Positions 8,888-18,232 of a stretch of DNA of 64,000 nt are shown here, one piece after another (the stretch's first letter is position 1; every line of letters begins with the position of its first letter). The notes beneath the pieces were generated by a model. It was not told the origin of the DNA, did not search any database, and saw nothing but the letters and a program-made list of their open reading frames with translations. A program made the translations under genes and the position numbers. Source of the stretch: an uncultured Faecalicatena sp. (GTDB lineage: Bacteria; Bacillota; Clostridia; Lachnospirales; Lachnospiraceae); assembly GCA_948468385.1 (NCBI GenBank), contig CAOKHZ010000006.1:1-64000 (forward strand), given 5' to 3'.

Positions 8888-11587
8888 ATGAAAAACATGA
8901 AAGCGATTGAATTAAAATGCGAGTATCTCGACACCCCTATCGGAATCGACGTGACGGCTCCGCGCTTTTTCTGGAAATGTAACGGCGGAAAAACGCAAAG
9001 TGCATACCAGATTATTTGTGAACGGGACGGCAAAACCATATGGGACACGGGGAAGGTCGCCTCGTGCGAAATGACGCACATTCCATATAGGGGAAAATCC
9101 CTGCAAAGCCGCGACCGCGTAAACTGGAAGGTTCTTCTCTGGGATGAAGAGGACGCGCCCGGAGAATGGGCCGAAGCTTATTTCGAGATGGGACTTTTAG
9201 AAGAAACGGACTGGACGGCCAAATGGATTCGCGGGGATTACAAGATCAAGAAACATGAACGCTATCCCGTCGACTGCTTCCGCAAACAAATCCGGCCGGC
9301 ACAAGACCCGGCACAAAACGTAATCCGTGCGCGTCTTTACATTACCGCCTGCGGACTTTACGAGGCACGCATTGACGGACGGCGCGTCGGCGACTTCTGC
9401 CTGGCTCCGGGAAGCACGGATTATCGCAAGAGAATCCAGTACCAGACCTATGACGTGACGGACATGTTTACCGCCGGAGTGAGCGAAAAGAGCCTGGACG
9501 GTGCCGTCTCTGGCAATTCCGGCAGCTCCACCGACACCCATACGCAAAAGCACACGTTGGAAATCCAACTGGCGGACGGATGGTACCGCGGCAGCGTGGC
9601 GGCACACGGATTTACCAAGGCCTACGGCAGCCAGACCGAGCTCTTATTCCAATTGGAACTCACATATGCCGATCACTCCTCGCAGTATTTTGTCAGTGAT
9701 TCTGACACGGAATGGTCAAATGACGGCCCGATTCGCTTCGCGGATTTGAAAGACGGGGAAATCTATGACGCGAACAAACACGCGTCTTATTCCGGAAAAG
9801 CCGTTGCGTGCGAAGGGCCAAAGGGAAAGCTGGTCGCCTCAAACAATGTCATTCCGAAAAAGATGGAAACATTTACGGCGACCGAGATTGTCACCCCGAG
9901 CGGAAAACACGTGCTGGACTTCGGTCAAAACATTGCCGGGTTCATTTCCTTCAAGGTGAATGGCAAAAAAGGGCAGAAAGTCAAGCTTTTGATGGGAGAA
10001 ATTCTCGACAAGAACGGGGAATTCACGCAAGACAATTTTCAAATCGTGATTCCCAAGGGCGACATAAGCAGCATGCAGGAAATATTACTCATCAGTGGAA
10101 AGCCCATGGAGCCTTCGGAAAAGACGAAGCTCACGCCCATGCAGCAGGTCGAATTTACTTGTAGCGGCAAGGAGGATGAATATTGCAACACTTTCGCCGT
10201 GTTCGGCTTCCGCTACGCGCTCATTGAAACCGACATCTCCTACAAGCCGGAAGATTTCTGCTCCATCGCCGTATATTCTGCGATGGAAGCGACGGGCAAT
10301 TTCTCTTGCTCCAACGGAAAGGTAAATCAATTTTATAAAAACACGCTCTGGAGCATGAAGGGCAATTACCTCGACGTGCCGACGGACTGCCCCACGAGGG
10401 AACGCCTGGGCTGGACCGGGGACGCGCAAGTATTTTTCAACACCGGGGCTTACATGATGAACACGGCCTCTTTCTTCCAGAAATGGATGAAGGACGTACT
10501 TGACGCTCAGGATAACAAGGGCAAAATCCCCGCCATCATGCCATTTTCCCGGGGCAATGCAATGTATAACGCCACGGGTACGTCAGTCGGTTGGGCGGAC
10601 GTGATTTACCTGCTGCCCTACCGCTATTACAAAATGTACGGTGATAAAAATATATTGGCCGATAATTATCCGGCCATGAAAAAATATGCCGATTTTTGCC
10701 TGAAGAACACCGGCCACAAAGACAAAAAAGCCGCCAAGGAAGACCCTTACGACAAGTATGTCTATGAAAAAGGCTTCCATCTGGGAGAATGGCTGGAACC
10801 TGCGGAATTCGTGGAGGACATCTCCGCCCAGAGCGCGCCGAAACTCGTTCATACCGAAGAATGCACCGCCTATTTCCATTTGACGATGGCCACGATGGAA
10901 GAAATCGCGCGGCTTCTGGGAAAAACCGATGACGCGGCACTTTTCCATGAATATGCGGAGGGTTCGAAAAAAGCCTATGACAACTTGTTCTTGCAGACGG
11001 TGCCGGACACCGACCGGCAGGCAAAACTGGTTCGCCCCTTGGCCCTCGGGTGCGTTCCGGATGAGAAGATTGACGCGGTGGCGAACCGCCTCTTCACCGC
11101 CGTTACAAACCGGGGCTACCGCATTGGCACCGGCTTCTTGTCCACGCCGTTCGTGCTAAAGACATTGACGGAAAACGGACGCGCCGACCTCGCCTACAAA
11201 ATGCTGGAAAATGAGGAGGCGCCGAGCTGGCTGGCCGAGGTAAACGCCGGAGCCACCACGGTCTGGGAGGACTGGCAGGGTGACGCGAGCCACAACCATT
11301 ACTCGCCGGGCGCGGTGTGCGAGTGGATGTTTGACACGATTCTCGGCATCAATGTTACCGGGGAACGGCACTTCACCGTGAAGCCCGTTCCCGGCGGAAC
11401 ACTTGACCATGCCGAGGGAAATTATAACAGCATCTACGGAAATGTCACTTCCGGTTGGGAACGAAAAGACGGCAAGGTGACTTATGAAATCACCATCCCG
11501 GAAAACACGACCGCGACCATCGTCATTGACGGAAAAGCCACGGAAGTAGAAGCCGGGACGTACCAATTCGAGACAGTGGAACCGTAA
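8888..11587 (+). CDS. Alpha-L-rhamnosidase, GH78
   Basis: This predicted cytoplasmic enzyme releases terminal L-rhamnose from glycosides. It opens with the GH78 signature LKCEYLDTPIGIDVTAPRFF. It then follows the family order: an N-terminal beta domain (RARLYITACGLYEARIDG), a rhamnosidase beta domain (GKHVLDFGQNIAGFISF), the six-hairpin catalytic barrel with DCPTRERLGWTGDAQ near residue 500, and a C-terminal beta domain (PVPGGTLDHAEG). At 899 residues it has normal family length. No signal peptide is present. A short Gly/Ser/Thr-rich insert (GAVSGNSGSSTDTHTQ) lies near residue 205. GAGG at 8879-8882 is 5 nt before the ATG at 8888, and an in-frame ATG at 8897 is also possible. It probably shares its substrate supply with the neighbouring binding protein. 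Confidence 0.93.
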   Translation: MKNMKAIELKCEYLDTPIGIDVTAPRFFWKCNGGKTQSAYQIICERDGKTIWDTGKVASCEMTHIPYRGKSLQSRDRVNWKVLLWDEEDAPGEWAEAYFEMGLLEETDWTAKWIRGDYKIKKHERYPVDCFRKQIRPAQDPAQNVIRARLYITACGLYEARIDGRRVGDFCLAPGSTDYRKRIQYQTYDVTDMFTAGVSEKSLDGAVSGNSGSSTDTHTQKHTLEIQLADGWYRGSVAAHGFTKAYGSQTELLFQLELTYADHSSQYFVSDSDTEWSNDGPIRFADLKDGEIYDANKHASYSGKAVACEGPKGKLVASNNVIPKKMETFTATEIVTPSGKHVLDFGQNIAGFISFKVNGKKGQKVKLLMGEILDKNGEFTQDNFQIVIPKGDISSMQEILLISGKPMEPSEKTKLTPMQQVEFTCSGKEDEYCNTFAVFGFRYALIETDISYKPEDFCSIAVYSAMEATGNFSCSNGKVNQFYKNTLWSMKGNYLDVPTDCPTRERLGWTGDAQVFFNTGAYMMNTASFFQKWMKDVLDAQDNKGKIPAIMPFSRGNAMYNATGTSVGWADVIYLLPYRYYKMYGDKNILADNYPAMKKYADFCLKNTGHKDKKAAKEDPYDKYVYEKGFHLGEWLEPAEFVEDISAQSAPKLVHTEECTAYFHLTMATMEEIARLLGKTDDAALFHEYAEGSKKAYDNLFLQTVPDTDRQAKLVRPLALGCVPDEKIDAVANRLFTAVTNRGYRIGTGFLSTPFVLKTLTENGRADLAYKMLENEEAPSWLAEVNAGATTVWEDWQGDASHNHYSPGAVCEWMFDTILGINVTGERHFTVKPVPGGTLDHAEGNYNSIYGNVTSGWERKDGKVTYEITIPENTTATIVIDGKATEVEAGTYQFETVEP

Positions 11588-11625
11588 CACGAATCAGATT
11601 CCTATTGACACCATCACTTTAACGG

Positions 11626-11659
11626 ACGGGGGCTGTGTGGCAGAGCGCACAGCCCCCGT
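11626..11659 (+). terminator. Strong 12-bp hairpin after rhamnosidase
   Basis: ACGGGGGCTGTG at 11626-11637 pairs perfectly with CACAGCCCCCGT at 11648-11659. There is no T-run after it, so it may be a processing or stability element rather than an intrinsic terminator. Confidence 0.6.
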
Positions 11660-11769
11660 AAACAGTAACAGATTCCTTTCGCGCTCGTGCGCATCCTCAT
11701 TTTGTCCTTGTAATAGCGAAAAGATAAAGTTATAATAAGAATTAACACGATGAATTGCGAGGTATAAAT

Positions 11770-13461
11770 ATGGCGAGGACGGTTGCTATTGGCAAACAAG
11801 ATTTCGAAAAAATCCGATTGGGAAACTATTTTTATGTGGACAAAACATCCTTCATCAAGGAATGGTGGGACGGCGGAGACGACGTGACGCTGATTACCCG
11901 TCCCAGGCGATTTGGCAAGACCCTGAACCTTAGCATGGTGGAGCAATTTTTCTCCGTCAAATACGCGGGGCGAAAGGACTTGTTTGAAAACTTGTCCATC
12001 TGGAACGAAGAAGAATACCGCGAGCTACAGGGAACTTACCCGGTGATTTTTCTAAGCTTCGCGGACGTGAAAAATACATCCTTTTCTGACACGCGGGAAA
12101 CAATGTGCCGATTGATAAAGGCATTATATAACACATACGACTTCCTGCTGGAAGGAAACTGCCTGAACGAAGACGAGAAGAAAGAATATCAGGAGATTTC
12201 CCCTGACATGAGCCTTTCCTTGGCGGCGAATTCCCTAAAGGCGTTGTCCGGTTACCTGGCACGCTATTACGGCAAAAAAGTCATCATCTTGTTGGACGAA
12301 TACGACACGCCCATGCAGGAAGCCTACGTGGACGGTTATTGGAAAGAACTGATTTCATTCATGAGGGGCTTGTTCAATGCCACGTTCAAGACGAACCCTT
12401 ATCTGGAAAGGGCACTGATGACCGGCATCACGAGGGTGAGCAGGGAATCCATTTTTTCAGATTTTAACAATCCCGAGGTGGTGACCACGACCTCGGAAAA
12501 ATATGAGGATTCTTTTGGCTTTACGCAGGATGAGGTCTGGGAAGCGTTAAAGGAATATGGCTTATATGAGGAACGTGAAAATGTAAGGACATGGTATGAC
12601 GGGTTCACCTTTGGCAGGAAACGGGACATTTATAACCCGTGGTCCATCATTAATTTTTTGAAGAAAGGCAAATTTACCTCTTACTGGGCAAACACGAGCA
12701 GCAACAGCCTGGCTGGGAAGCTAATTCGCGAAGGTAGCGCGGACGTGAAAGTCACCATGGAGGACTTGCTGGCGGGCGGAACGCTCCATACGAAGATTGA
12801 CGAGCAAATCGTGTACAACCAGTTGGACAACGGTGACAGTGCTGTCTGGAGCCTGCTTTTGGCAAGCGGATATTTGCGCGTGGAAAACTACGAAATCAAT
12901 GAGGACGGGGAGGAAAACTACGAACTAAAACTCACCAACAAGGAAGTCGTCCTTATGTTCAAAAAAATGATAAACGGCTGGTTTCAAACGCCCGCGTCGG
13001 CGTATAACGCATTTATCAGAGCCTTGCTTTCTGGAGACGTGGAGGCCATGAACGCCTATATGAACCGAATTACTTCCACGACATTTAGTTTCTTTGACAC
13101 TGGAAACGGTTCAACGGAGGAATCAGAACCGGAACGCTTCTACCACGGCTTCGTGCTGGGGCTGATGGTCGATTTGTCAAAGCGGTACAAGATTACTTCA
13201 AACCGGGAGAGCGGTTACGGGCGGTACGACGTGATGCTGGAACCGCGGAACAAGGAGGACGATGCCATCATCATCGAGTTCAAGGTCTGCCGGAAGGCGA
13301 AGAACCAGACGCTTGAAGCGGCCGTTAAAGAGGCAGTGCAGCAGATTGAAGAGAAGAATTACGCGGCAAACCTGGTGGATACCGGCATAAGCCTGGAGAG
13401 AATTAGGAAATACGGGTTCGCCTTTGAAGGGAAAAAAGTGCTAATCGGCTCCGCACTTTGA
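11770..13461 (+). CDS. AAA-ATPase-like protein with PD-(D/E)XK nuclease domain
   Basis: The N-terminus has the predicted AAA-ATPase (PF09820-type) opening FYVDKTSFIKEWW with a variant Walker A, RPRRFGKT, near residue 40, and a Walker B-like ILLDEYDTPMQEAY near 180. The C-terminal ~120 residues match the PD-(D/E)XK nuclease-like domain often fused to it: YGRYDVMLEP followed by AIIIEFKVCR. Such genes are abundant in Lachnospiraceae and Bacteroidetes, often in many copies. Their role is unknown, with mobile or defence functions suggested. The ATG at 11770 follows a GAGG by 8 nt, and the upstream TTG at 11755 lacks one. It stands alone, with hairpins on both sides. Confidence 0.9.
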   Translation: MARTVAIGKQDFEKIRLGNYFYVDKTSFIKEWWDGGDDVTLITRPRRFGKTLNLSMVEQFFSVKYAGRKDLFENLSIWNEEEYRELQGTYPVIFLSFADVKNTSFSDTRETMCRLIKALYNTYDFLLEGNCLNEDEKKEYQEISPDMSLSLAANSLKALSGYLARYYGKKVIILLDEYDTPMQEAYVDGYWKELISFMRGLFNATFKTNPYLERALMTGITRVSRESIFSDFNNPEVVTTTSEKYEDSFGFTQDEVWEALKEYGLYEERENVRTWYDGFTFGRKRDIYNPWSIINFLKKGKFTSYWANTSSNSLAGKLIREGSADVKVTMEDLLAGGTLHTKIDEQIVYNQLDNGDSAVWSLLLASGYLRVENYEINEDGEENYELKLTNKEVVLMFKKMINGWFQTPASAYNAFIRALLSGDVEAMNAYMNRITSTTFSFFDTGNGSTEESEPERFYHGFVLGLMVDLSKRYKITSNRESGYGRYDVMLEPRNKEDDAIIIEFKVCRKAKNQTLEAAVKEAVQQIEEKNYAANLVDTGISLERIRKYGFAFEGKKVLIGSAL

Positions 13462-13474
13462 AAATGAGTCGAGT

Positions 13475-13499
13475 AGGAGGCGGCTATTAGCCCCCTCCT
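13475..13499. terminator. Shared terminator between convergent genes
   Basis: AGGAGG plus GGCTA at 13475-13485 pairs with TAGCC and CCTCCT up to 13499. It lies between the ends of the convergent genes at 13461 and 13517. Confidence 0.55.
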
Positions 13500-13516
13500 G
13501 AACAAACTCCAATATC

Positions 13517-14527
13517 TCATCCTCTTCTCTCCCGCCGGGCACTCTCAAGTGCCTGCACGATTCCATACAGTGCCACGAACAGCACGCCGGCCACCGGCCA
13601 GATAATCCAGGTCTCTTCCCATGCGTTGGTGTAAAAGCTAATCCCCAAGTAAATGGCCACCACGACGCACCAGTAAATCGTCGGAAAGTACGACGTGCGT
13701 CTTCCAAGCTCTTTTTTCTCTACCGTATAATCACCTATCTGGAGCAGTTTTTCATGGCTTTCGTGAACCATGCCGGAAGGAATCAAAATAAAAACGCCAA
13801 TCGCAACAATGACCAGAAGCAAACTCAGGCAAGTAATCAGCCCATAGTCTTCAACTCCAATCATAGTTCCTACAAACAGCGGGATAACCGATATGATGCA
13901 GAGACACGCTCCTATCGTTACATGTCTGCGAAAGCAATCCTCATGGGCTTCTTTTCTGCGCTCCACCATGCCTTTCACGCCATATTGCAACGAAAATATT
14001 TCTTTTTCCATATATTCGTATCTCGAAAGTCCCATTCCGTTTGAAATAAGTATGGCCACGGCAATTGCCACCATCCCTATAAGGATAATCATTCCCAGTC
14101 CTCCCGCCGCGTTCTCGGACAAAGTCTGCTTATATTCTGACAGTCCTCCCAATTGAATCAGGCAAACCGGTGACAAGATGCATAGGGAAACGCCAAACGC
14201 AATCTTTCTCGATACCTTTTCGGTCAGCTCCATGTATGTTTCCGCCTCCTTCATGGAAATGCTGCGCATCGGCTCCGCCTCTTCCCCAAACGCATCCCCG
14301 GAAACGACCGCCGTCGGCTCCGCTTCCTCCAATTCATCCTTCAATAAGTAGTCCGTGCTGACCTCGAACAATTCGCCCAGCTTCAATATTTTATCCAACT
14401 CAGGAATCGACATCCCCGATTCCCATTTGGAAACCGATTGACGGGAAATTCCCAATTTATCCGCAAGCTCCTCTTGTGACCAACCCTTTTGTTTTCTCAA
14501 CTGCATAATCTTGTCTGCCAAAATCAT
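13517..14527 (-). CDS. XRE-family regulator with membrane domain
   Basis: The N-terminal ~60 residues are a Cro/C1 helix-turn-helix ([20 protein letters not shown] then [20 protein letters not shown]). An acidic linker follows, then about four to five hydrophobic segments (for example [30 protein letters not shown] and [16 protein letters not shown]). Membrane-anchored XRE regulators of this layout are common in Firmicutes and are thought to answer envelope or small-molecule signals. The ATG at 14527 follows GGGAGG by 8 nt, so the longer frame to 14584 is rejected. No obvious operon partner is present, and the 125-bp repeat lies just upstream. Confidence 0.85.
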   Translation of the reverse strand: MILADKIMQLRKQKGWSQEELADKLGISRQSVSKWESGMSIPELDKILKLGELFEVSTDYLLKDELEEAEPTAVVSGDAFGEEAEPMRSISMKEAETYMELTEKVSRKIAFGVSLCILSPVCLIQLGGLSEYKQTLSENAAGGLGMIILIGMVAIAVAILISNGMGLSRYEYMEKEIFSLQYGVKGMVERRKEAHEDCFRRHVTIGACLCIISVIPLFVGTMIGVEDYGLITCLSLLLVIVAIGVFILIPSGMVHESHEKLLQIGDYTVEKKELGRRTSYFPTIYWCVVVAIYLGISFYTNAWEETWIIWPVAGVLFVALYGIVQALESARRERRG

Positions 14528-14595
14528 CTTTGTATCCTCCCTTTTGTTTTTGGTTTTACGATTCATCCGACCGTAAATCTGCAACCTATTTCGAC

Positions 14596-14720
14596 ACTCA
14601 CGGCCGATAAAATCTGCCGTGAGTATCGCGCCATCCGCAGCCGCAAAGCGGCATATTTCCTTGTGCGGCCGTGCGCATCATATTATACTGAGCGGCAGAT
14701 GAATCTGACGCTTAGTATAA
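14596..14720 (+). repeat. Dispersed 125-bp three-hairpin element, copy 1
   Basis: Three stem-loops stand in a row. The first pairs ACTCACGGC (14596-14604) with GCCGTGAGT (14616-14624). The second is a CGCAGCCGC/GCGGC...TGCGGCCGTGCG unit. The third is TTATACTGAG...CTTAGTATAA. An inverted copy of the same 125-bp length lies at 54464-54588, about 80 percent or more identical by eye and with paired changes in the stems. No coding potential. It resembles REP/MITE-type intergenic repeats. It also falls where the transcripts of the XRE regulator (start 14527) and the GGDEF gene (stop 14809) meet. Confidence 0.8.
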
Positions 14721-14808
14721 CAAAAAAGCCGGTTGACAACTACCAAGTGCGCTTGGAAATTTGTCAACCAGCGGTTGCATTCTTATGTTTCGCTACTATT
14801 CACAGTAA

Positions 14809-15732
14809 CTATTTCTCCAAATGTTGTTTCATATTTTCATCCACCCAGACCACCCTGTTTCGGCCGAACTTCTTCGCGTCATACAACATGGTGTCCGCCA
14901 CCTTCAAATAGAAACCGTAATCATTTCCCGCCTGGGGAATCACCGTCACACCCCCGATACTGACCGTGACCCACTCGGACACGGACGGGTCATGGGGAAT
15001 GTGCAAATCCTCCACTACCTGGCGGATTTTCTTCAAATGTTGGAACGCCTTGTCCGAATCGTCGCCCACGAGAAACGCCACGAACTCCTCGCCCCCATAA
15101 CGGGCAAAAAAGTCCGTACTGCGTTGCAAATGAGAAGACACCTCCTGCGCCACGGCAACCAGCACCTTGTCACCGGCCGGATGCCCGAACGTGTCGTTAT
15201 ATACCTTGAAACGGTCAACGTCGAAAAGGCAAATGGAAAACGGGATGCGCTGGCGCATGGCCTCGTTCCATCTCATTTTACTAAGCTCGTCATACCGGCG
15301 CCTGTTGGCAACCCCGGTCAGCTGGTCAGTCATGGACTGCCTCTCCGCCTGCTTGCGATAATTATATAGCTTGATATGCGTGTTGACCCTCGCTTTCACG
15401 ATTAACGGGTTGAACGGCTTGGTAATGTAATCAACCGCACCCAAGACAAGACCCTGGTACTCATTATGTACGTCGGAAAGGCTGGTCAGCAAAATGACCG
15501 GCACGCTTTGAGTGACAATCTCCTCCTGAAGCTTCTTAAGCAACGTAAAGCCGTCCATCCCCGGCATGACCACGTCCAGCAAAATCAAGGAATACTCTTC
15601 GCTACTTGCACGGCAAAGCCCTTCTTCTGCCGTCTGTGCGATGGTAACGTCATACACGTCCTCCAAAATGGTCTTTAAACTGGCCGCCTGCAAGGCGCTA
15701 TCATCAACAACCAATATCTTCTCCATAGTCAT
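14809..15732 (-). CDS. Response regulator with GGDEF domain (diguanylate cyclase)
   Basis: The N-terminal receiver domain carries ILVVDDSALQAA, the phospho-acceptor Asp in LILLDVVMPGMDG near residue 55, and the Lys of DYITKPFNP. The C-terminal GGDEF domain begins DQLTGVANRRRYDE and has the active-site motif GGEEF in FFARYGGEEFVAF. It should make c-di-GMP when phosphorylated, like PleD/WspR. An RxxD inhibitory site is not obvious before the GGEEF motif. The cognate kinase is not adjacent, and the hybrid kinase at 49301 is one possible partner. The start is weakly supported: ATG at 15732 and ATG at 15726 are both possible, with only GAGAAG upstream. Confidence 0.92.
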   Translation of the reverse strand: MTMEKILVVDDSALQAASLKTILEDVYDVTIAQTAEEGLCRASSEEYSLILLDVVMPGMDGFTLLKKLQEEIVTQSVPVILLTSLSDVHNEYQGLVLGAVDYITKPFNPLIVKARVNTHIKLYNYRKQAERQSMTDQLTGVANRRRYDELSKMRWNEAMRQRIPFSICLFDVDRFKVYNDTFGHPAGDKVLVAVAQEVSSHLQRSTDFFARYGGEEFVAFLVGDDSDKAFQHLKKIRQVVEDLHIPHDPSVSEWVTVSIGGVTVIPQAGNDYGFYLKVADTMLYDAKKFGRNRVVWVDENMKQHLEK

Positions 15733-15862
15733 ACTTCTCGCTTTCTCGACTCTTAAACAATTTCAAGTCAATAGTCAATAATGGTATAAGAGTTAGTTTA
15801 ACGATGTAATGAAGCCATGTCAATACTTTAATATGAAAAAGTTGGAATAATATTCCCCTTCG

Positions 15863-17887
15863 CTATTCTTCCACTTCAAACAGCATTCCCGAAAACGCCG
15901 GCAACGCCGCCCAAAACACGCCGCCCTCGACCATGAAGCGTTCTTCGCCTTCCCTCACCGTCCCGCCAAAGCGTTCCCAGTCTGAGTGCAGGATAATCTT
16001 CAACCCGCCAACCCACTCCTTTGGCAGCCGCAGTTCGTACTCCTGCACGTTTCCGCTAAAATTAAAGACCGCCATCAGGCTCTTCCCCCCTCCGTTCCTG
16101 CGGATGGCATAAATGCATTTTTCTTCTTGATGGCAATCCAGCCACTCAAAACCCGACTCCGCCATTTCCTCGGCATATAATTCCGGGTGCCTTAGATACA
16201 AGCGGTTCAACTCCTTTATATAATGATGAAACGCGTCGTGAATCGGAAAACGCAGCATTTCCCAATCCTGCTGGCGACCCTCGTCCCATTCCCGTAATTG
16301 GGCAAATTCATTTCCCATAAAGTTTAACTTTTTGCCCGGATGCACGTACATGTACATGTAAAATGCCCTTGCCTGCGGAAATTTCTGGCCGTACAAGCCA
16401 AACATCTTCTGCAAAATGGTAGCCTTGCCGTGCACCACCTCGTCATGCGAAAGCGGCAAAATGTAATTTTCCTGATAAAAATACATCATGGAAAAAGTCA
16501 GACCGTTATAGTTGCCGCCGCGAAACAGCGGATCGCCACGAAAATAATCAAGCGTGTCGTTCATCCAACCCATGTCCCACTTATAGTCAAACCCCAGCCC
16601 GTCATACTGCACCGGTGCCGTCACCTTCAAGTACGACGTGGAATCCTCCGCCGCCAAAATGCAGCTTGGATGCCGTTCCTTCAGCCCTTGGTTCATATTT
16701 TTAATGAAGTCCACCGCGCTCTTGTTGACCCCGCGCGACACATCCCCTTGCCAATAAATCATGTTGCTGATGGCATCCATGCGTAGTCCGTCAAAATGAT
16801 ATTCCTCCAGCCAATAATTGGCAGCCGACTGCAAAAATGACCCCACCTCGCCGCGCCCATGGCAGAAATTCTTGCTTCCCCACTCATTATAGCCCACGTC
16901 ATTTGACGGGTATTCATAGAGGGACGTTCCGTCGTAATTGGCCAGCGCGTAGCCGTCCACTGCAAAATGCACCGGCACAAAATCCAGCAACACTCCGATT
17001 TTCTCCGCATGGAACATGTCCACCATCTGCCGCAAGTCCCCCGCCGTCCCATATCTGGCCGTCGGCGCGAAAAATCCGGTTCCCTGGTATCCCCACGACT
17101 CGTCGCACGGATGTTCCATGAGCGGCATGAACTCCACGTAATTGTACCCCATTTCTTTCAAATACGGAATCAACAATTCCGCCAATTCCACATAAGTGTA
17201 CCACTCGCCATGACAAGGCTCTCCCGCTCCGCCATAGCTCCTACCATCGTCCGCACCATTCACTTGTCCATTTTCCTGCCTCACCTCATTCGGCTGACCG
17301 CCCTTAAGTTGCTCGTCCTCCATCGACGGCGCGTTCTTGCGCCTCCATGAACCTGCGTGCACCTCGTAAATGTTAAGCGGCAAATTCATGCACGTCGAAC
17401 GCTGGCGCATCCAGCTTGCGTCCGTAAAGCCACGTTGCTCAAGGCTCCTCACGATGGAGGCCGTTCCCGGACGCAGCTCCATTCCAAACCCATAAGGGTC
17501 ACAATGATCCACGTACGGACACCCGCCATCAGGTTCCCCCGCATTCGAACCCCCGCCATACGAGCCACCGCCATACAAGCCACCCACATCCGCTGACTCC
17601 CCGTTCGGCCACTTGCCATACGATGCTTCCCCGTGCAACCGTTTCCCATAAATCCGATACTTGTACATCATGCCCTCGTACCCATCAGACAGCCTGCATT
17701 CATAAAAATTACCATCGTGTATCTTGTACATCGGCATTTCCCGCCAATCGGCGCACTCCGCAATCAGCGAAACCCGCTCCGCTCCCGGCGCGAACGTGCG
17801 AAAGACCAGCTCGCCGTCCTCCCAATGCGCCCCCAAATACTTATACGCCTCGAACTCTTTTCCCGTGTAAAATTCATACAGATTCAT
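15863..17887 (-). CDS. glgB: 1,4-alpha-glucan branching enzyme, GH13_9
   Basis: It transfers alpha-1,4 glucan segments to alpha-1,6 branch points in glycogen synthesis. A CBM48-like N-terminal domain (AYKYLGAHWEDGELVFRTFA) precedes the GH13 barrel. The nucleophile Asp is in DGLRMDAIS, the acid Glu in AAEDSTS, and the third Asp in LSHDEVVHGKAT. The C-terminus has the usual beta domain. Two hydrophilic low-complexity inserts are unusual: a Gly/Tyr/Ser-rich tract (VGGLYGGGSYGGGS, about 17518-17612) and a Gln/Asn/Gly-rich tract (about 17215-17335). Both fall before the catalytic core. The ATG at 17887 has GGAG 8 nt upstream, so the extension to 17962 is rejected. The debranching enzyme is nearby at 19436 on the other strand, and no glgA/glgC/glgP is in the window. 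Confidence 0.93.
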   Translation of the reverse strand: MNLYEFYTGKEFEAYKYLGAHWEDGELVFRTFAPGAERVSLIAECADWREMPMYKIHDGNFYECRLSDGYEGMMYKYRIYGKRLHGEASYGKWPNGESADVGGLYGGGSYGGGSNAGEPDGGCPYVDHCDPYGFGMELRPGTASIVRSLEQRGFTDASWMRQRSTCMNLPLNIYEVHAGSWRRKNAPSMEDEQLKGGQPNEVRQENGQVNGADDGRSYGGAGEPCHGEWYTYVELAELLIPYLKEMGYNYVEFMPLMEHPCDESWGYQGTGFFAPTARYGTAGDLRQMVDMFHAEKIGVLLDFVPVHFAVDGYALANYDGTSLYEYPSNDVGYNEWGSKNFCHGRGEVGSFLQSAANYWLEEYHFDGLRMDAISNMIYWQGDVSRGVNKSAVDFIKNMNQGLKERHPSCILAAEDSTSYLKVTAPVQYDGLGFDYKWDMGWMNDTLDYFRGDPLFRGGNYNGLTFSMMYFYQENYILPLSHDEVVHGKATILQKMFGLYGQKFPQARAFYMYMYVHPGKKLNFMGNEFAQLREWDEGRQQDWEMLRFPIHDAFHHYIKELNRLYLRHPELYAEEMAESGFEWLDCHQEEKCIYAIRRNGGGKSLMAVFNFSGNVQEYELRLPKEWVGGLKIILHSDWERFGGTVREGEERFMVEGGVFWAALPAFSGMLFEVEE

Positions 17888-18029
17888 AATTCCGCTCCAT
17901 ATTTGTAAAAATAATAAAAATAATAGTGGAAAAATCATTCTCCAGCCACTATAATGATACATGAGTTAAAAATTTACCATAGTCATTTTATAACCACAGT
18001 AAAATAATTTACCTTTTTCTGTAATTGTA

Positions 18030-18231
18030 AAGGAGGTTGCGCTGCCACTAAGCTCGAAAGAACCTCGCCAAGTGGCCCGCAACTACATTCGCACATGCAT
18101 GAACAAGCGGAAACTCCGCGTAACTAAGTTCGAAAGAACCTTACCAAGGTACGCGGAGTGCATTCACACTAAGCTCGTGTGAAACCTCGCCAAGTGTTCA
18201 TTGCAAATGCTCATAGTAAGGAGGTTGCGCT
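18030..18231 (+). repeat. Leader repeat element, full copy
   Basis: A 14-bp direct repeat AAGGAGGTTGCGCT bounds the element at 18030-18043 and 18218-18231. Inside are three related stem-loops: CCACTAAGCTCGAAAGAACC...AAGTGG at 18045-18075, a second at 18113-18159 with an outer ACTCCGCG/CGCGGAGT stem, and a third at 18167-18196 ending CCTCGCCAAGTG. The right-hand direct repeat is the Shine-Dalgarno of the TetR gene at 18233. Related copies precede the genes at 38855 (shortened) and 37667 (right end only). The rest of the 17888-18232 gap holds the glgB promoter area without a clear promoter match. Confidence 0.75.
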
Positions 18232-18232
18232 T

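Noticed and set aside
11770-13461. Transposase or phage gene
   Set aside because: The AAA-ATPase-like and PD-(D/E)XK domain pair is a recognised stand-alone family, and no terminal repeats surround it.
14489-14911. 140-residue plus-strand frame
   Set aside because: It runs through the end of two real genes and the 125-bp hairpin repeat. No RBS and no family signature.
18030-18231. Known riboswitch or T-box leader
   Set aside because: I could not match the conserved cores of common riboswitches or a T-box motif. The duplicated ends and partial copies fit a dispersed repeat better.
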